Notes: generated from the sequence alone by a model not told the origin. A stretch of 64,000 nucleotides of DNA from CAMCXE01 sp046347475 (GCA_046347475.1 JAXMGD010000001.1:620001-684000); one strand, 5' to 3'. Counted from the first letter of the stretch, positions 8,969 to 17,335 are shown. Program-made: numbers and translations.

Positions 8969-9021
8969 ATTAACCCTGCGACAAAATAGATCGTCCTGAT
9001 CTATATTGTCGCAGGGTTAAT
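8969..9021. repeat. Hairpin repeat, copy 2 (23-bp arms)
   Basis: ATTAACCCTGCGACAAAATA.. (8969-8991) pairs with its complement at 8999-9021 almost perfectly. The outer arm and the inner ATAGAT are shared with the copy at 7067-7116, while the middle of the stem differs in a base-paired way, as expected if structure is conserved. Confidence 0.8.
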
Positions 9022-9036
9022 ACTAGCGGTGCGGGA

Positions 9037-9138
9037 GTAAAGAATACACAGCATTTCAGACCGTCAAAAAGAGGGATCTTTTTGACGAGCCTACACGGAT
9101 GTATTCACGGCGTGTCTGAAATACTGTGTATTCTTTAC
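9037..9138. repeat. 102-bp inverted-repeat element with internal hairpin, copy 1
   Basis: Terminal inverted repeats of 25 bp begin GTAAAGAATACACAGC (9037-9061) and pair with 9114-9138 with one mismatch. Inside lies a perfect stem CGTCAAAAAG/CTTTTTGACG (9062-9087). A diverged copy in the opposite orientation is at 14872-14972. It looks like a small non-coding mobile or REP/MITE-like element. Confidence 0.75.
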
Positions 9139-9178
9139 TTTCAGCCAGGTAGTAAGCCGCGCACTATGCTCGCGGTTA

Positions 9179-9216
9179 GATGTCGGAAGGCGCCTGAGGT
9201 TTTTCCGGCTTAGGTT
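9179..9216. repeat. Partial REP-like palindrome (right half)
   Basis: GATGTCGGAAGGCGCC..TTTTTCCGGCTTA matches the right arm of the 120-bp element found complete at 19456-19575, 20508-20627 and 22779-22898. It is followed by the same AAAAATCAATCCG tail. The left arm is absent. The rest of 8708-9443 holds no gene I can support. Confidence 0.65.
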
Positions 9217-9443
9217 GAAACAAAAATCAATCCGTGTTGCGAGTTGTATTAGTGCCTGCCCTTTTGATCGCTGGCTTGATGGATGGGCTTTGAATTGCTT
9301 GTTTCGAGAATTAATTAGCTCTAGCCTGTCTCCGCTAGCAGTTTGTGCGGCCGTCGCTAGAAAAATCAATCGCAGACACATAAGCTGGGCTTTATCAGGT
9401 TCGTCATGCATTTAATCCGATTGCTTAACCAAAAGGAATCCTT

Positions 9444-10283
9444 ATGGTATCTATTCTATTAAGAACTACTTGCGTCGGAGTAGCCCTAAATCTACTGGGC
9501 TGTGTTGGCAACAACCCAATGGCAGGCTCGTCAAGCTCTTCGAGCAGTTCGGGCGCTGCATTAGTTTGCCCTCTTGGCCAAATTGAGCGGCCCTCTATTC
9601 CATCGGGCACTACAGTCTGCAAAAAACCTGAGGAGGGTTATTTAACCTGTAGAAGTGTGTATACCGGTGATTTAAATGCCGCATACACACAAGGCTCTAC
9701 GGTGGATTACATATACGATCCAGCCTGTGGCCCTAGGCGATCACTTAGTTCCAGCTCCTCTTCCAGTTCAACTTCCTCGTCTTCCAGTAGTTCTTCCTCT
9801 AGTTCATCAAGCTCGGGATATTCACTGGTCATTCAAGAAGATCAAGCAGGGTTTTGTGCCCATTCGGGGAGCATTTCTACTGAACACTTAGGTTTTACAG
9901 GCAGTGGTTATTTAGAACCGGTACTAGAAATTAAATGGGCGGCGACTTGGGTCGTCAATAGTACTACCGGGGGGACTTATTCCGTCACATTGAGATATGC
10001 CAGCGGGATTGATACAGGCTTTCAAAATGCGCTGCTAAAGCAAGGCGACCCATCCGCCTTCGCCTCGTCTACGGATTCCGAAAGCCAATTTTATTTGTTT
10101 CCCACACGCTATTGGGACAACTGGACCACCGAGACCCAAAGCATTTATTTGAAGCCAGGTAATAACATTCTTAGCTTGTATGCCAACGGTGGAGTAGTGG
10201 TGCCCAATATCGACTCAATCTCCATCTATGGGCTCAACCATTCGGTTGGTTCATGTCCTGCAACGGCGGTTAAAACCAACTGA
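9444..10283 (+). CDS. Poly-serine lipoprotein with C-terminal carbohydrate-binding-like module
   Basis: A 279-residue lipoprotein. The signal ends in the lipobox LLGC near residue 20, and AAGGA precedes the ATG by six bases. Two poly-serine stretches (about 29-36 and 102-125) separate a small Cys-containing region from a C-terminal module of about 150 residues. In that module HLGFTGSGYLEP, TGGTYSVTLRYASG and NIDSISIYG follow the strand order of CBM6/CBM35-type beta-sandwich modules. Poly-serine linkers in such proteins are typical of Cellvibrio and relatives. The likely role is cell-surface polysaccharide binding; no catalytic domain is present. The gene is flanked by repeats and is not in an operon. 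The CBM family is an estimate. Confidence 0.75.
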   Translation: MVSILLRTTCVGVALNLLGCVGNNPMAGSSSSSSSSGAALVCPLGQIERPSIPSGTTVCKKPEEGYLTCRSVYTGDLNAAYTQGSTVDYIYDPACGPRRSLSSSSSSSSTSSSSSSSSSSSSSSGYSLVIQEDQAGFCAHSGSISTEHLGFTGSGYLEPVLEIKWAATWVVNSTTGGTYSVTLRYASGIDTGFQNALLKQGDPSAFASSTDSESQFYLFPTRYWDNWTTETQSIYLKPGNNILSLYANGGVVVPNIDSISIYGLNHSVGSCPATAVKTN

Positions 10284-10517
10284 ATATCTGCCCTTGCGGC
10301 AGGGGTATTGTGCAGAGGGTTAGAAGCCTGGTAATAAAATTGAAGCAATTAAATAAGCTGTTTGCCAAAAAATCGGCGCAATTGTCCGACGGTGCCGAAG
10401 ATGGCATCGAACAACAAAAAGCATTTCTACCGCAAGCGACTAACATTAGCAGGGTAAACTCTTTAGCTATATAAGTTCAAAGTGCCGTGGATTAATAGCG
10501 GCATAAAACCCTGCAAT

Positions 10518-10715
10518 TGAAAAGGCGCGCGAAATTAACCTTCGCGCGGCTGGTTTGTTTGTCATTTTTCGTTCATAAATACATCCTCAATCCGAATATA
10601 CTCACCCGCAATGGGAAAAGATTTACGTAGAAAATGGTGTGATTGTGCCTCCATGCAGATTGAAGCTTTGATTTTGCTGGGCTGATAGGTTGGGTGGTTT
10701 TGTATTATTGCTAAA
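10518..10715. repeat. Dispersed ~190-bp element, copy 1
   Basis: It begins with a GC-rich stem CGCGCGAA/TTCGCGCG (10526-10548), continues with CAATCCGAATAT and CGCAATGGGAAAA, and ends with GATTGAAGC.TTGATTTTGC and GGGTGG..TGTAT. The same ordered blocks occur at 16253-16442, and the terminal block alone recurs at 12571-12636, 17190-17247 and 17271-17331. The remainder of the gap 10284-10870 has no gene I can support. Confidence 0.7.
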
Positions 10716-10870
10716 CCGATGTTTCCTAGAATGGTTCACATGCTAATGTGCTGAGTGATGTGCTCTGTGCGAATTGCTTCACGGTTCTAAGCCGTATACA
10801 AGGAGTAGACTTTTTGTTCGATAAAGAAAGTAAGCCCCGCCATAAAACAATAACAAAAAAGTAATTCATT

Positions 10871-12472
10871 ATGATGCCACGTACTAAATGTAACCTTGTG
10901 TTGATCTTCGTAACTACCCTAATGCTTGCTTCGTGTGGCGGTGCAACAGCGCCGGGCACTAAAACCGAATCGCAGTTAGATGCGGATGGTTTTAAATGGC
11001 TTTCACCTCCCACCTGGACGGATAATTCGGTTAAAGCAATCTACCCTACTCGCTTTGAAGCAAATGATCCTGGCGAGTGGCAATTTAGTCTATCCGGTGC
11101 GGATAGCCAGTATTTTGAAATTGATCCAAAGACGGGGGTTGCAAGTTCCCTCATGCGTGTTACTAACGACGATCGGTTTGATGCCGATCGTGATGGCTAT
11201 TTTGATCTAACTATAACCGCGTTTAATTCAAAAGGTGCATCGCATCAAATTTCGGTTCGAACACGCATTGTTACCGGCACAGATTTTTACGGAGTGAAAA
11301 ACGCACAGATTTTATTCCCGCCACCCAACGCAAATTTAGGGCTAGGCGTTGAGTCGGAAATTACCTTGGTGTTAAAGGTTGACTATTACGACGGGAGCCC
11401 CGATAGAAGCTTTAGTGGAGATGCCAATGGAATCCGCTTGACCCATGTCGAAAATTCGCAAGGTCTGTGGACAGCTAAAGTGCCGGTTAAAGTTGGAAAA
11501 AATAAGTACGACATCAAAGTCAATCAGAACGTATATTCGGTAAACCTTTATAACAATGTGCCTGATTCACCTGCCAAGATTCACGAAGTAACTCCTTTTG
11601 CGAAGGGGTGCGGTTTTGGTGGGTATGATTCGATGGGATCAAATGTATTTTTGGGGTCGAGCTGGGCAACTGATACTAAAAATTGGGTGGTCTATTATCC
11701 CGCTTCTGAATATGTGTGCTCGTATGATTTGGTTGCTAAACAGCATTCTCGTTCTGTGCAACCAGCTTATTCTAATGTGTATCCTGTAATGACATCAGTA
11801 GAGGATAGGCAATTTCTCTATACCTTTAATTGGGATGGTGACATTAATAAGTACAACACCATAAGCAAAAAAAGTAATGGTGCTGTAAATTATAAAAAAA
11901 TTGAAGATCTTGGTACCTGGGATGTTCCAACTGCTCTAGCATTTGACGAGGAGTCAAACCAATTCGCGGTGGTCGATTTTAATCGCTTTTACCTAATTAA
12001 TCTTGCTGATGGCTCGACTCGTGTGTTGATGGAGGATGAAATTAAAGAGGAGGGAGACTTAATGAGTTCGGTTGCAGTTGACTGGAAAGGGGAGAAGGCC
12101 TATTTAAGTTCAGGAAATGGCACGTTGATTGAAAAAGACTTGAATGGCCCTGGGAAGAAAACCCTATTGAAGAGCGCCACACCCTCAAACATTGTCTCAA
12201 GTGCCTATCGAAAATATAAAAATGACTTGATTCTCGGAGGTAAAGATCAAGGGGGGCTAGCTTCTTTTGATCCAGTGAGCGGAATGGTGTCTTCCCTTGT
12301 GGAACAAAAAGGCGCTGGATTAAATATAAAATATTCATTTCATATTGAGCTGGATGATTCAGAAAATATTGCATTTCTCCAAGATAAAGCGCAGGGGTAC
12401 TTTTTTGTGGTTTCCTTGTTAACTGGGGATAGAGTGGTTATTGATAATCTTAGTTTTGATGTTCGGAATTGA
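10871..12472 (+). CDS. Large lipoprotein with cadherin-like and beta-propeller-like regions
   Basis: A 533-residue lipoprotein with the lipobox LASC near residue 21. Residues about 45-135 (FSLSGADSQYFEIDPKTGV, then FDADRDGYFDLTITAF) follow the cadherin-repeat pattern found in bacterial surface proteins. The C-terminal two thirds contain repeating units such as VPTALAFDEESNQFAVVD and SSVAVDWKGEKAYLSS, which suggest a six- or seven-bladed beta-propeller. The function is unknown; surface binding or sensing is plausible. Two ATGs (10871, 10874) are tandem, and no strong ribosome-binding site is visible. Repeats lie on both sides. Confidence 0.65.
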   Translation: MMPRTKCNLVLIFVTTLMLASCGGATAPGTKTESQLDADGFKWLSPPTWTDNSVKAIYPTRFEANDPGEWQFSLSGADSQYFEIDPKTGVASSLMRVTNDDRFDADRDGYFDLTITAFNSKGASHQISVRTRIVTGTDFYGVKNAQILFPPPNANLGLGVESEITLVLKVDYYDGSPDRSFSGDANGIRLTHVENSQGLWTAKVPVKVGKNKYDIKVNQNVYSVNLYNNVPDSPAKIHEVTPFAKGCGFGGYDSMGSNVFLGSSWATDTKNWVVYYPASEYVCSYDLVAKQHSRSVQPAYSNVYPVMTSVEDRQFLYTFNWDGDINKYNTISKKSNGAVNYKKIEDLGTWDVPTALAFDEESNQFAVVDFNRFYLINLADGSTRVLMEDEIKEEGDLMSSVAVDWKGEKAYLSSGNGTLIEKDLNGPGKKTLLKSATPSNIVSSAYRKYKNDLILGGKDQGGLASFDPVSGMVSSLVEQKGAGLNIKYSFHIELDDSENIAFLQDKAQGYFFVVSLLTGDRVVIDNLSFDVRN

Positions 12473-12570
12473 GTCAATCGCAAAGCATTGAGCTGATGGA
12501 GAGCATAGGTGGAGGCACCACCTCCATAAGCTCAAATTGCTTATCCTGGCACTATAGGTGATCAACCTCA

Positions 12571-12636
12571 GGCAAGTTGAAGCCTCGATTTTAGTGGTCT
12601 GATAGGGTGGGTGGCTGTGTATCTTTTTTAGCCGCT
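12571..12636. repeat. Dispersed element, terminal block only
   Basis: AAGTTGAAGCCTCGATTTTA and GATAGGGTGGGTGGCTGTGT match the last third of the ~190-bp element at 10518-10715 and 16253-16442. It lies between the convergent lipoprotein and SDR genes. Confidence 0.65.
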
Positions 12637-12673
12637 AAAACTCAGACCACGTAATGCAGCAGGAATTGATTGA

Positions 12674-13384
12674 CTATAGGGTAGGGAATTTTAGTAAATG
12701 AGGGTTTTCTCTGAGGATTCTTTGAGACATGGAATCGGGAAAAATTGATTCATCTCCATTAAGAATGCCATCAATAATTCGCTCAACAACAGTGTCGGGC
12801 GATGCCATCTCTTCGGATTCCACGCCAACACCCATGCCCACATTAAGCCAGCCAGGGTATACCCCATGCACCGTGATACCAAATTTTCGCAACATTTTTC
12901 TCTGGCATAGGGTGAGTACATGAACGGCGGCTTTTGATGCAGAATAAGCGCCTAAATCCACAATGGGTACAAGCCCTGCTATTGAAATAATATTTATTAA
13001 TTTAGATTGCGGGGTGCTTTTAAGCGGTTTATAAAAATGATGAGAAATAATATTAGCGCCTAAAAAATTTACCGACATTTCAAGGTGCGCAGCCATGATT
13101 GTCTGTGCACTCTCAAAAGAAAGTTTAAGCTCCACTCCGGCACAATTTACCAGCCAGTCGACGCTGGGTATTTGGTGCGCTAATTGCGCAACCTCTCGCT
13201 CTTTTGTTATGTCAATTAGATAATATTGGTATCGGGTTGCATCGATAGATTTAATAAAATCATCAGGGTGCGGATGCAGCCCAATACCAATAATTTCAAC
13301 CTCGGGCATTTTTTTTAATAATTGGCGAATAAAAATATTTCCCAGGCCGCCGTCGGCGCCTGTTAACACGATTGTTTTATTCAT
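12674..13384 (-). CDS. Short-chain dehydrogenase/reductase (classical SDR)
   Basis: A 236-residue NAD(P)-dependent oxidoreductase. The cofactor loop TGADGGLG (8-15), the NCAG motif (80-83), the catalytic Ser134 in NIISIAG, and Tyr147-x3-Lys151 in GAYSASKAA are all in place. The Rossmann pattern is TGxxxGxG, as in classical SDRs. The substrate cannot be predicted. Its ATG overlaps the stop of the upstream 196-residue gene as ATGA, so the two are translationally coupled and probably act together. Confidence 0.9.
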   Translation of the reverse strand: MNKTIVLTGADGGLGNIFIRQLLKKMPEVEIIGIGLHPHPDDFIKSIDATRYQYYLIDITKEREVAQLAHQIPSVDWLVNCAGVELKLSFESAQTIMAAHLEMSVNFLGANIISHHFYKPLKSTPQSKLINIISIAGLVPIVDLGAYSASKAAVHVLTLCQRKMLRKFGITVHGVYPGWLNVGMGVGVESEEMASPDTVVERIIDGILNGDESIFPDSMSQRILRENPHLLKFPTL

Positions 13385-13971
13385 ATTGTGGCGCTCTTAC
13401 GGATTCTGTGATCGACATCGAGCATATCCACTCCGTTTGAATTTAAAACCTCAGCATCAACAGAAACTGAAAGGCCTAATCCATCGGCAGCGCCCCAGAA
13501 AAAAGGCAATAAAACTGGCCATTTCACATGGGATGAAATGCCTAGATGAGTTGTTGCTCGCAAATATCTATCAACCCCGTAAACGCGAATAGAGCAGAAG
13601 TCAGATTCATATTTAATGATTTCATAGACGTATTCTGGGCTGGCATTATTTATGGCCAAAACCAACACTCGCACGATGTCGCGACAGTCATTGTGCAGTA
13701 GTAGTGACAGTGAGATTAATTCCTTGGCTTTTAATGTTCCGATTTTGAAAAAAATTTCTTCAGAGAATTTATTTACATTGATTCCCCCGTAATGCTCGCA
13801 AAAAACAGAAAGCGCAACGCCATAAAATGCTGCGGCAACCGAGGATATGCCCAGTACAGCTGACCTGGAATCAGTGGGGCGAACCTTTTTTATTAGCTCC
13901 GCTACATCAGAAAGGCCATCATGAACATCTAAGACTCGTAAATCTCGGTAAGAAGGTTCTTCCGTAATCAT
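13381..13971 (-). CDS. Protein of unknown function coupled to an SDR
   Basis: A 196-residue cytosolic-looking protein, not recognised. The N-terminal ~60 residues are charged (RDLRVLDVHDGLSDVAEL), the middle is helical (LKAKELISLSLLLHNDCRDI) and the C-terminus ends DVDHRIRKSATI. There is no signal peptide. The start at 13971 is preceded by AGGTGTACACCT (13973-13984), a perfect 12-bp palindrome that also supplies the AGG of a Shine-Dalgarno site and might be an operator. Coupling with the downstream SDR suggests a shared pathway. Confidence 0.65.
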   Translation of the reverse strand: MITEEPSYRDLRVLDVHDGLSDVAELIKKVRPTDSRSAVLGISSVAAAFYGVALSVFCEHYGGINVNKFSEEIFFKIGTLKAKELISLSLLLHNDCRDIVRVLVLAINNASPEYVYEIIKYESDFCSIRVYGVDRYLRATTHLGISSHVKWPVLLPFFWGAADGLGLSVSVDAEVLNSNGVDMLDVDHRIRKSATI

Positions 13972-14285
13972 AAGGTGTACACCTGGTCAAATGAGTAGGG
14001 GTGAGCTTTAAGTTGAAAACATTAACGCGCAACACAGATTAAATCCGTGTTGCATCAAACAAAAAATTAATCAGATTACGTGTTAACGCACCACCGGCAT
14101 TAAATATTGTTTGTGGGCGTATAAAATGCTGCAAATAAATCGGAGGTGTTTATGCTTTGTGGTGGGCAACAAGTTGCCCACCCTACCTGGCTTTGTGGAT
14201 GCCATTTGGGGGGGCAGTCCCTTGAGAATGCCCCAGTGCACTGACGGGATGAAATTTAATTGCTTTGCTTCATATAAAAACGCGC
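13972..14285. other. Intergenic with two hairpins
   Basis: Two clear inverted repeats: GCAACAC/GTGTTGC (14029-14053) and a perfect GGTGGGCAAC/GTTGCCCACC with a 2-base loop (14161-14182). An 83-codon plus-strand frame starting at 14111 crosses the second hairpin and resembles nothing, so it is not called. Confidence 0.5.
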
Positions 14286-14690
14286 TTAGCACAGACACCG
14301 CCCAATACAGAATCTGCCCTCGATCCCAGCAGGAGAGACCGCATCAGTTGCAAATGAGATAAGAATTCCACCCATTATCCACAGTATAACTGCGAATATT
14401 CCGGTGCTATTTTCGTTTGTGTCATTTAACAGTTTGACTATCACTCCCCACTCCACGATGCGCAAAGGTGTATATATGCCAAAATAATAACTTGCTGCTG
14501 ACTCTGTTGAGATTGGGCCAGCAAAGACTGCAACCGCGAAACCAAAAAATAGTCCGAGAAACCAGCGAGTAGCGCCGTACATAAGAGCCAATAAAACAGG
14601 GCTCTTCTTAGATGTAAAAATTCGTATGCCGATGTAACACCATAACGAATAGGCAATATATTTGACGAGTCCATAGATAGCGTATGACAT
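14286..14690 (-). CDS. Small integral membrane protein of unknown function
   Basis: A 134-residue protein with about four hydrophobic segments (near 3-25, 30-55, 63-85, 97-118), for example LALMYGATRWFLGLFFGFAV and GIFAVILWIMGGILISFA. AGG precedes the ATG at 14690 by seven bases. No family is recognised. It is monocistronic and flanked by repeats. The Cys-rich end GRFCIGRCLC is unusual for such a protein. Confidence 0.55.
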   Translation of the reverse strand: MSYAIYGLVKYIAYSLWCYIGIRIFTSKKSPVLLALMYGATRWFLGLFFGFAVAVFAGPISTESAASYYFGIYTPLRIVEWGVIVKLLNDTNENSTGIFAVILWIMGGILISFATDAVSPAGIEGRFCIGRCLC

Positions 14691-14871
14691 ATATAAACCT
14701 GATGGGGCTGGAGTAAATTAAAAGCTGTAGACGTTCGTATTTAAGATTGATTCTGGCGATCAGCTGTAACCAAAGTAGGTGAAGCATTTATTTAGCTTTC
14801 GCGTTGCGCCAGCAAGTAGATCCCGTCCCTCCTATACCGCCGCAAGCAATTACTACCCAGCCAACAATACT

Positions 14872-14972
14872 GAATATAGTGCATTTCAGACACGTCGTGA
14901 ATACTTCCCTGTAGGCTCGTCAAAAAGGCTCTTTATTTTGACAGCCCGAAATACAATGTATTCTTTATTTTC
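14872..14972. repeat. ~102-bp inverted-repeat element, copy 2 (opposite orientation)
   Basis: Read on the minus strand it aligns with the element at 9037-9138: AAAGAATAC, GTCAAAATAAAG, GACGAGCCTACA, GTATTCACG and GTGTCTGAAAT appear in the same order. The terminal repeats are more diverged than in copy 1. The rest of 14691-15081 shows no gene. Confidence 0.65.
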
Positions 14973-15081
14973 GTCCAGCTGGTAGATTTAACACTTGCGG
15001 CGATATGGAAGGGGTGGAATCCACTTGTTGCGCCTTTTCGGTTTTTAATAAAAAAATATAGTCCCGCTGGTGCGTTGAATA

Positions 15082-16044
15082 TCAGAGATAAGGTGCAAAT
15101 TTTATACCTATGGCAATGCTATCAACCGGGTATGAATAGTTAGATTGGGTTTCTAATGGGCCTGAATGGTATCGAATATATAGAGGAAGTGCATTCTTGA
15201 CGTTAAACATATAATCAAAATTAAACGAATCGGACTTGAACCATCTATCACCAATAGTCCATTCGGCAGAAAATTGATTGCCGTTCTTTTGGCGGGCGGC
15301 ATATAAAAGTCGCCAGCGGTCAAAATCTTCGATTGTCACTTGCTTTCCGGCGAGATCTCCCCAGTTTATCTCTTCCTCCTTGTTTTCTGGGTATAGTTTC
15401 AATTTTATGTAAAAGCTTTGTTGTGATTGCCTAAACTTTAATTCTGTCGAAATATAGTTATCCCCCATGTCAAAGTCGTCAAAATAACGCTCCTGCCCGC
15501 TCTGGTATGCGGCATTCGCCTCAGCGAGGTTTTTAAAGTCTATACTTTTAGTGTGGCCGTTCGATTTGTGTTCTATGGCTAAATCGATATAGTCGGCTTT
15601 TAATTTTTCTGTCCAGGAGCATTTATCAGCGAACCTAATGTGCAGGGCCGGATTGTTAAGGCGGTTAATGACCGGGTCTGATTCGCGTGTTGTATAATAA
15701 AAGTCGAATTCGCCTGTGTACGATCCGAAGAGTTTCCATAGCTCGCTCTTAGGGTAATAGAAATCATAACTGAAGGAGAAGTGTGCATTAATGCTCGTAT
15801 AGTTCCTGGTAAATTTATTGCTGCCGCTCGCGTGGGATTTAATCACCAAGTAACTAGGCTCGTAGGGTTTTAGGCGCAGCTCGTTTTTTGAGTATTTGGG
15901 ATAACTTTTCTTCTCGGTGAAATTATCCTCTTCGTTGTGATGCGCATCCTCGCACACCTTGGTCTCATCCTGGCTTGAGCATTCAGACTCTAACGCATGA
16001 CAGGAGAAGGCAGCCGCTAAAATTGCTAGTATTGCTAATCTCAT
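15082..16044 (-). CDS. pldA: Outer-membrane phospholipase A1
   Basis: The protein is 320 residues from the ATG at 16042-16044. I chose this start because GGGAG lies seven bases upstream and the product then opens with a clean signal peptide (MRLAILAILAAAFSCHA); the longer frame to 16119 would add 25 unlikely residues. The catalytic motif EHKSNG gives His159 and Ser161, matching the His/Ser pair of PldA, and alternating beta strands through the C-terminus fit its 12-stranded barrel. PldA hydrolyses phospholipids that reach the outer leaflet and keeps lipid asymmetry. Two N-terminal cysteines in the acidic region before the barrel are extra. Neighbours are unrelated and separated by repeats. 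Confidence 0.85.
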   Translation of the reverse strand: MRLAILAILAAAFSCHALESECSSQDETKVCEDAHHNEEDNFTEKKSYPKYSKNELRLKPYEPSYLVIKSHASGSNKFTRNYTSINAHFSFSYDFYYPKSELWKLFGSYTGEFDFYYTTRESDPVINRLNNPALHIRFADKCSWTEKLKADYIDLAIEHKSNGHTKSIDFKNLAEANAAYQSGQERYFDDFDMGDNYISTELKFRQSQQSFYIKLKLYPENKEEEINWGDLAGKQVTIEDFDRWRLLYAARQKNGNQFSAEWTIGDRWFKSDSFNFDYMFNVKNALPLYIRYHSGPLETQSNYSYPVDSIAIGIKFAPYL

Positions 16045-16152
16045 ATAAACTCCCAGGCCATGTGAATTATCAGCGAACATGATGCATGCTGACAATTTTT
16101 TGATTGCATTTTTCGCCATTCAGTTGTCGACCAAAAAATGCGCGAGTGGATT

Positions 16153-16190
16153 GATGTCGGAAAGTGCCTTTGGCTTTTCCGATCTGCGCA
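16153..16190. repeat. Partial REP-like palindrome (right half)
   Basis: GATGTCGGAAAGTGCCTTTG and GCTTTTCCGA match the right arm of the 120-bp element, followed by the tail CGCAATCCTAAAAATCAACC and GGTTTACGAGT. A copy of CAAGGTCTCTGGCCC follows at 16235-16255. Confidence 0.65.
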
Positions 16191-16252
16191 ATCCTAAAAA
16201 TCAACCCGGTTTACGAGTTTGATTTGAGTTTTTTCAAGGTCTCTGGCCCTCT

Positions 16253-16442
16253 GATTGCGCGAAAATTAATTTTCGCGCCCCTTTTTTAATTGTCGCCTGA
16301 AAAATACAACGCCAATCCGAATATGCCCCGTCGCAATGGGAAAAATCACCCTCGCAAATATCATGATTTGGACTCCTGGTAGATTGAGGCATTGATTTTA
16401 CTGGGCTGAAAGGGTGGGGGGCATTGTATCTTTCTTGCCGCC
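16253..16442. repeat. Dispersed ~190-bp element, copy 2, opening with a perfect palindrome
   Basis: A 22-bp palindrome at 16257-16278 (arms GCGCGAAAATT/AATTTTCGCGC) is followed by CCCC and six Ts, so it looks like a Rho-independent terminator on the plus strand. The blocks CCAATCCGAATAT, CGCAATGGGAAAAA, GATTGAGGCATTGATTTTAC and GGGTGG..GCATTGTATC then follow in the same order as at 10518-10715. No plus-strand gene precedes it, so the stem is more likely part of the element. Confidence 0.7.
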
Positions 16443-16552
16443 GTTGATTAACCCTGTATTAAACGCCGCTAGGCTAATACTCGTTTGCCGTGGTTATTCT
16501 AGCTTCTCCCAATATATTTCCTTTAGCTGCCATCCTGCATTGCCTTACATTC

Positions 16553-17179
16553 TTATGATTGATAAGTAAACACATGGGCCTGACAGGTGCCTGCGGGTAT
16601 GGCGCTGCCATCAGAAATCGAGCTCCAGCTCTGCACCCATTTTTGAAATTGGCCGAATGTAAAAGTCATTCCGTTACCTTTACAGACTTCGACCATTTTG
16701 TCGTAAACAACTGTAAAACGCAGTGATTCGGAAATTAGAAATACCATCAGAGCCAAGGGAATTTTAAGACTATTGTCGCGACCACCATTATAAGCCGCCA
16801 AATCTCTTACGGCCTGATCAATGCTGTGCTTTGAACGCGCCACTTTTTTAATATCATTATTGGAATCATCATCAGCAAATATGCCAATACTATTAGTCCC
16901 TATATAACTGCATGAAAACGACAATTGAGTACCGGTGATACTATTTTCATTTCTGAAGCGATAAGTGCCATGGGTATTTTTAAAGCCTTTTATATACAAC
17001 CCGCCTTCTTGCAACAGTAACGTCACTCGACTGACACCCGAGACTACAATGATCTCGTGCATTACCGTAGAGCTCGCACGCTGTGTTCGACGCCCAGCGG
17101 TAGAGACGTTCACGTCGGTAATCTGGGTCACAAGCGCTTTGATGTTCTGAGCATAAGTATCGATATTAATAGTGTACAT
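16553..17179 (-). CDS. Ribosome-inactivating protein (rRNA N-glycosylase, ricin/Shiga A-chain family)
   Basis: A 208-residue protein, predicted to remove one adenine from the sarcin-ricin loop of large-subunit rRNA. LYIKGFKNTHGTYRF carries Tyr62 (ricin Tyr80), CSYIG carries Tyr92 (Tyr123), FLISESLRF carries Glu151 and Arg154 (Glu177, Arg180), and WVQSWSSIS carries Trp185 (Trp211). The Glu-Arg spacing (3) and Glu-Trp spacing (34) equal those of ricin A chain. The block SIDQAVRDLAAYNGG before the active helix also aligns. There is no signal peptide, lectin or B-subunit region, so delivery must be by another route; the T6SS nearby is a candidate. It sits 156 bp downstream of a Tse2-type immunity gene on the same strand, with a repeat pair between. 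No gene obviously encodes a RIP inhibitor. Confidence 0.85.
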   Translation of the reverse strand: MYTINIDTYAQNIKALVTQITDVNVSTAGRRTQRASSTVMHEIIVVSGVSRVTLLLQEGGLYIKGFKNTHGTYRFRNENSITGTQLSFSCSYIGTNSIGIFADDDSNNDIKKVARSKHSIDQAVRDLAAYNGGRDNSLKIPLALMVFLISESLRFTVVYDKMVEVCKGNGMTFTFGQFQKWVQSWSSISDGSAIPAGTCQAHVFTYQS

Positions 17180-17189
17180 TTTTCGGAAC

Positions 17190-17331
17190 TCCGGAACGGC
17201 TGGTATGATTTTGAATGATAGGGTGGGGGCTATGTATCTTAGCTAAAATATTTCTTGATTTGAACCGTAGGCAGGTTGAAGCCTTGATTTTGCTGGGCTG
17301 ATAGGGTGGGTGGCTATGTATCCTTTGCTTC
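17190..17331. repeat. Two tandem copies of the dispersed element's terminal block
   Basis: TATGATTTTGAATGATAGGG..GGGGGCTATGTATCTT (about 17198-17242) and GGTTGAAGCCTTGATTTTGC..GGGTGGCTATGTATC (17271-17331) are two copies of the same block in the same orientation, placed between the candidate immunity gene and the RIP gene. Confidence 0.65.
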
Positions 17332-17335
17332 CAAT

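Noticed and set aside
16257..16287. Terminator of a plus-strand gene
   Set aside because: The stem plus T-run looks right, but no plus-strand gene precedes it and the same stem opens another copy of a dispersed element.
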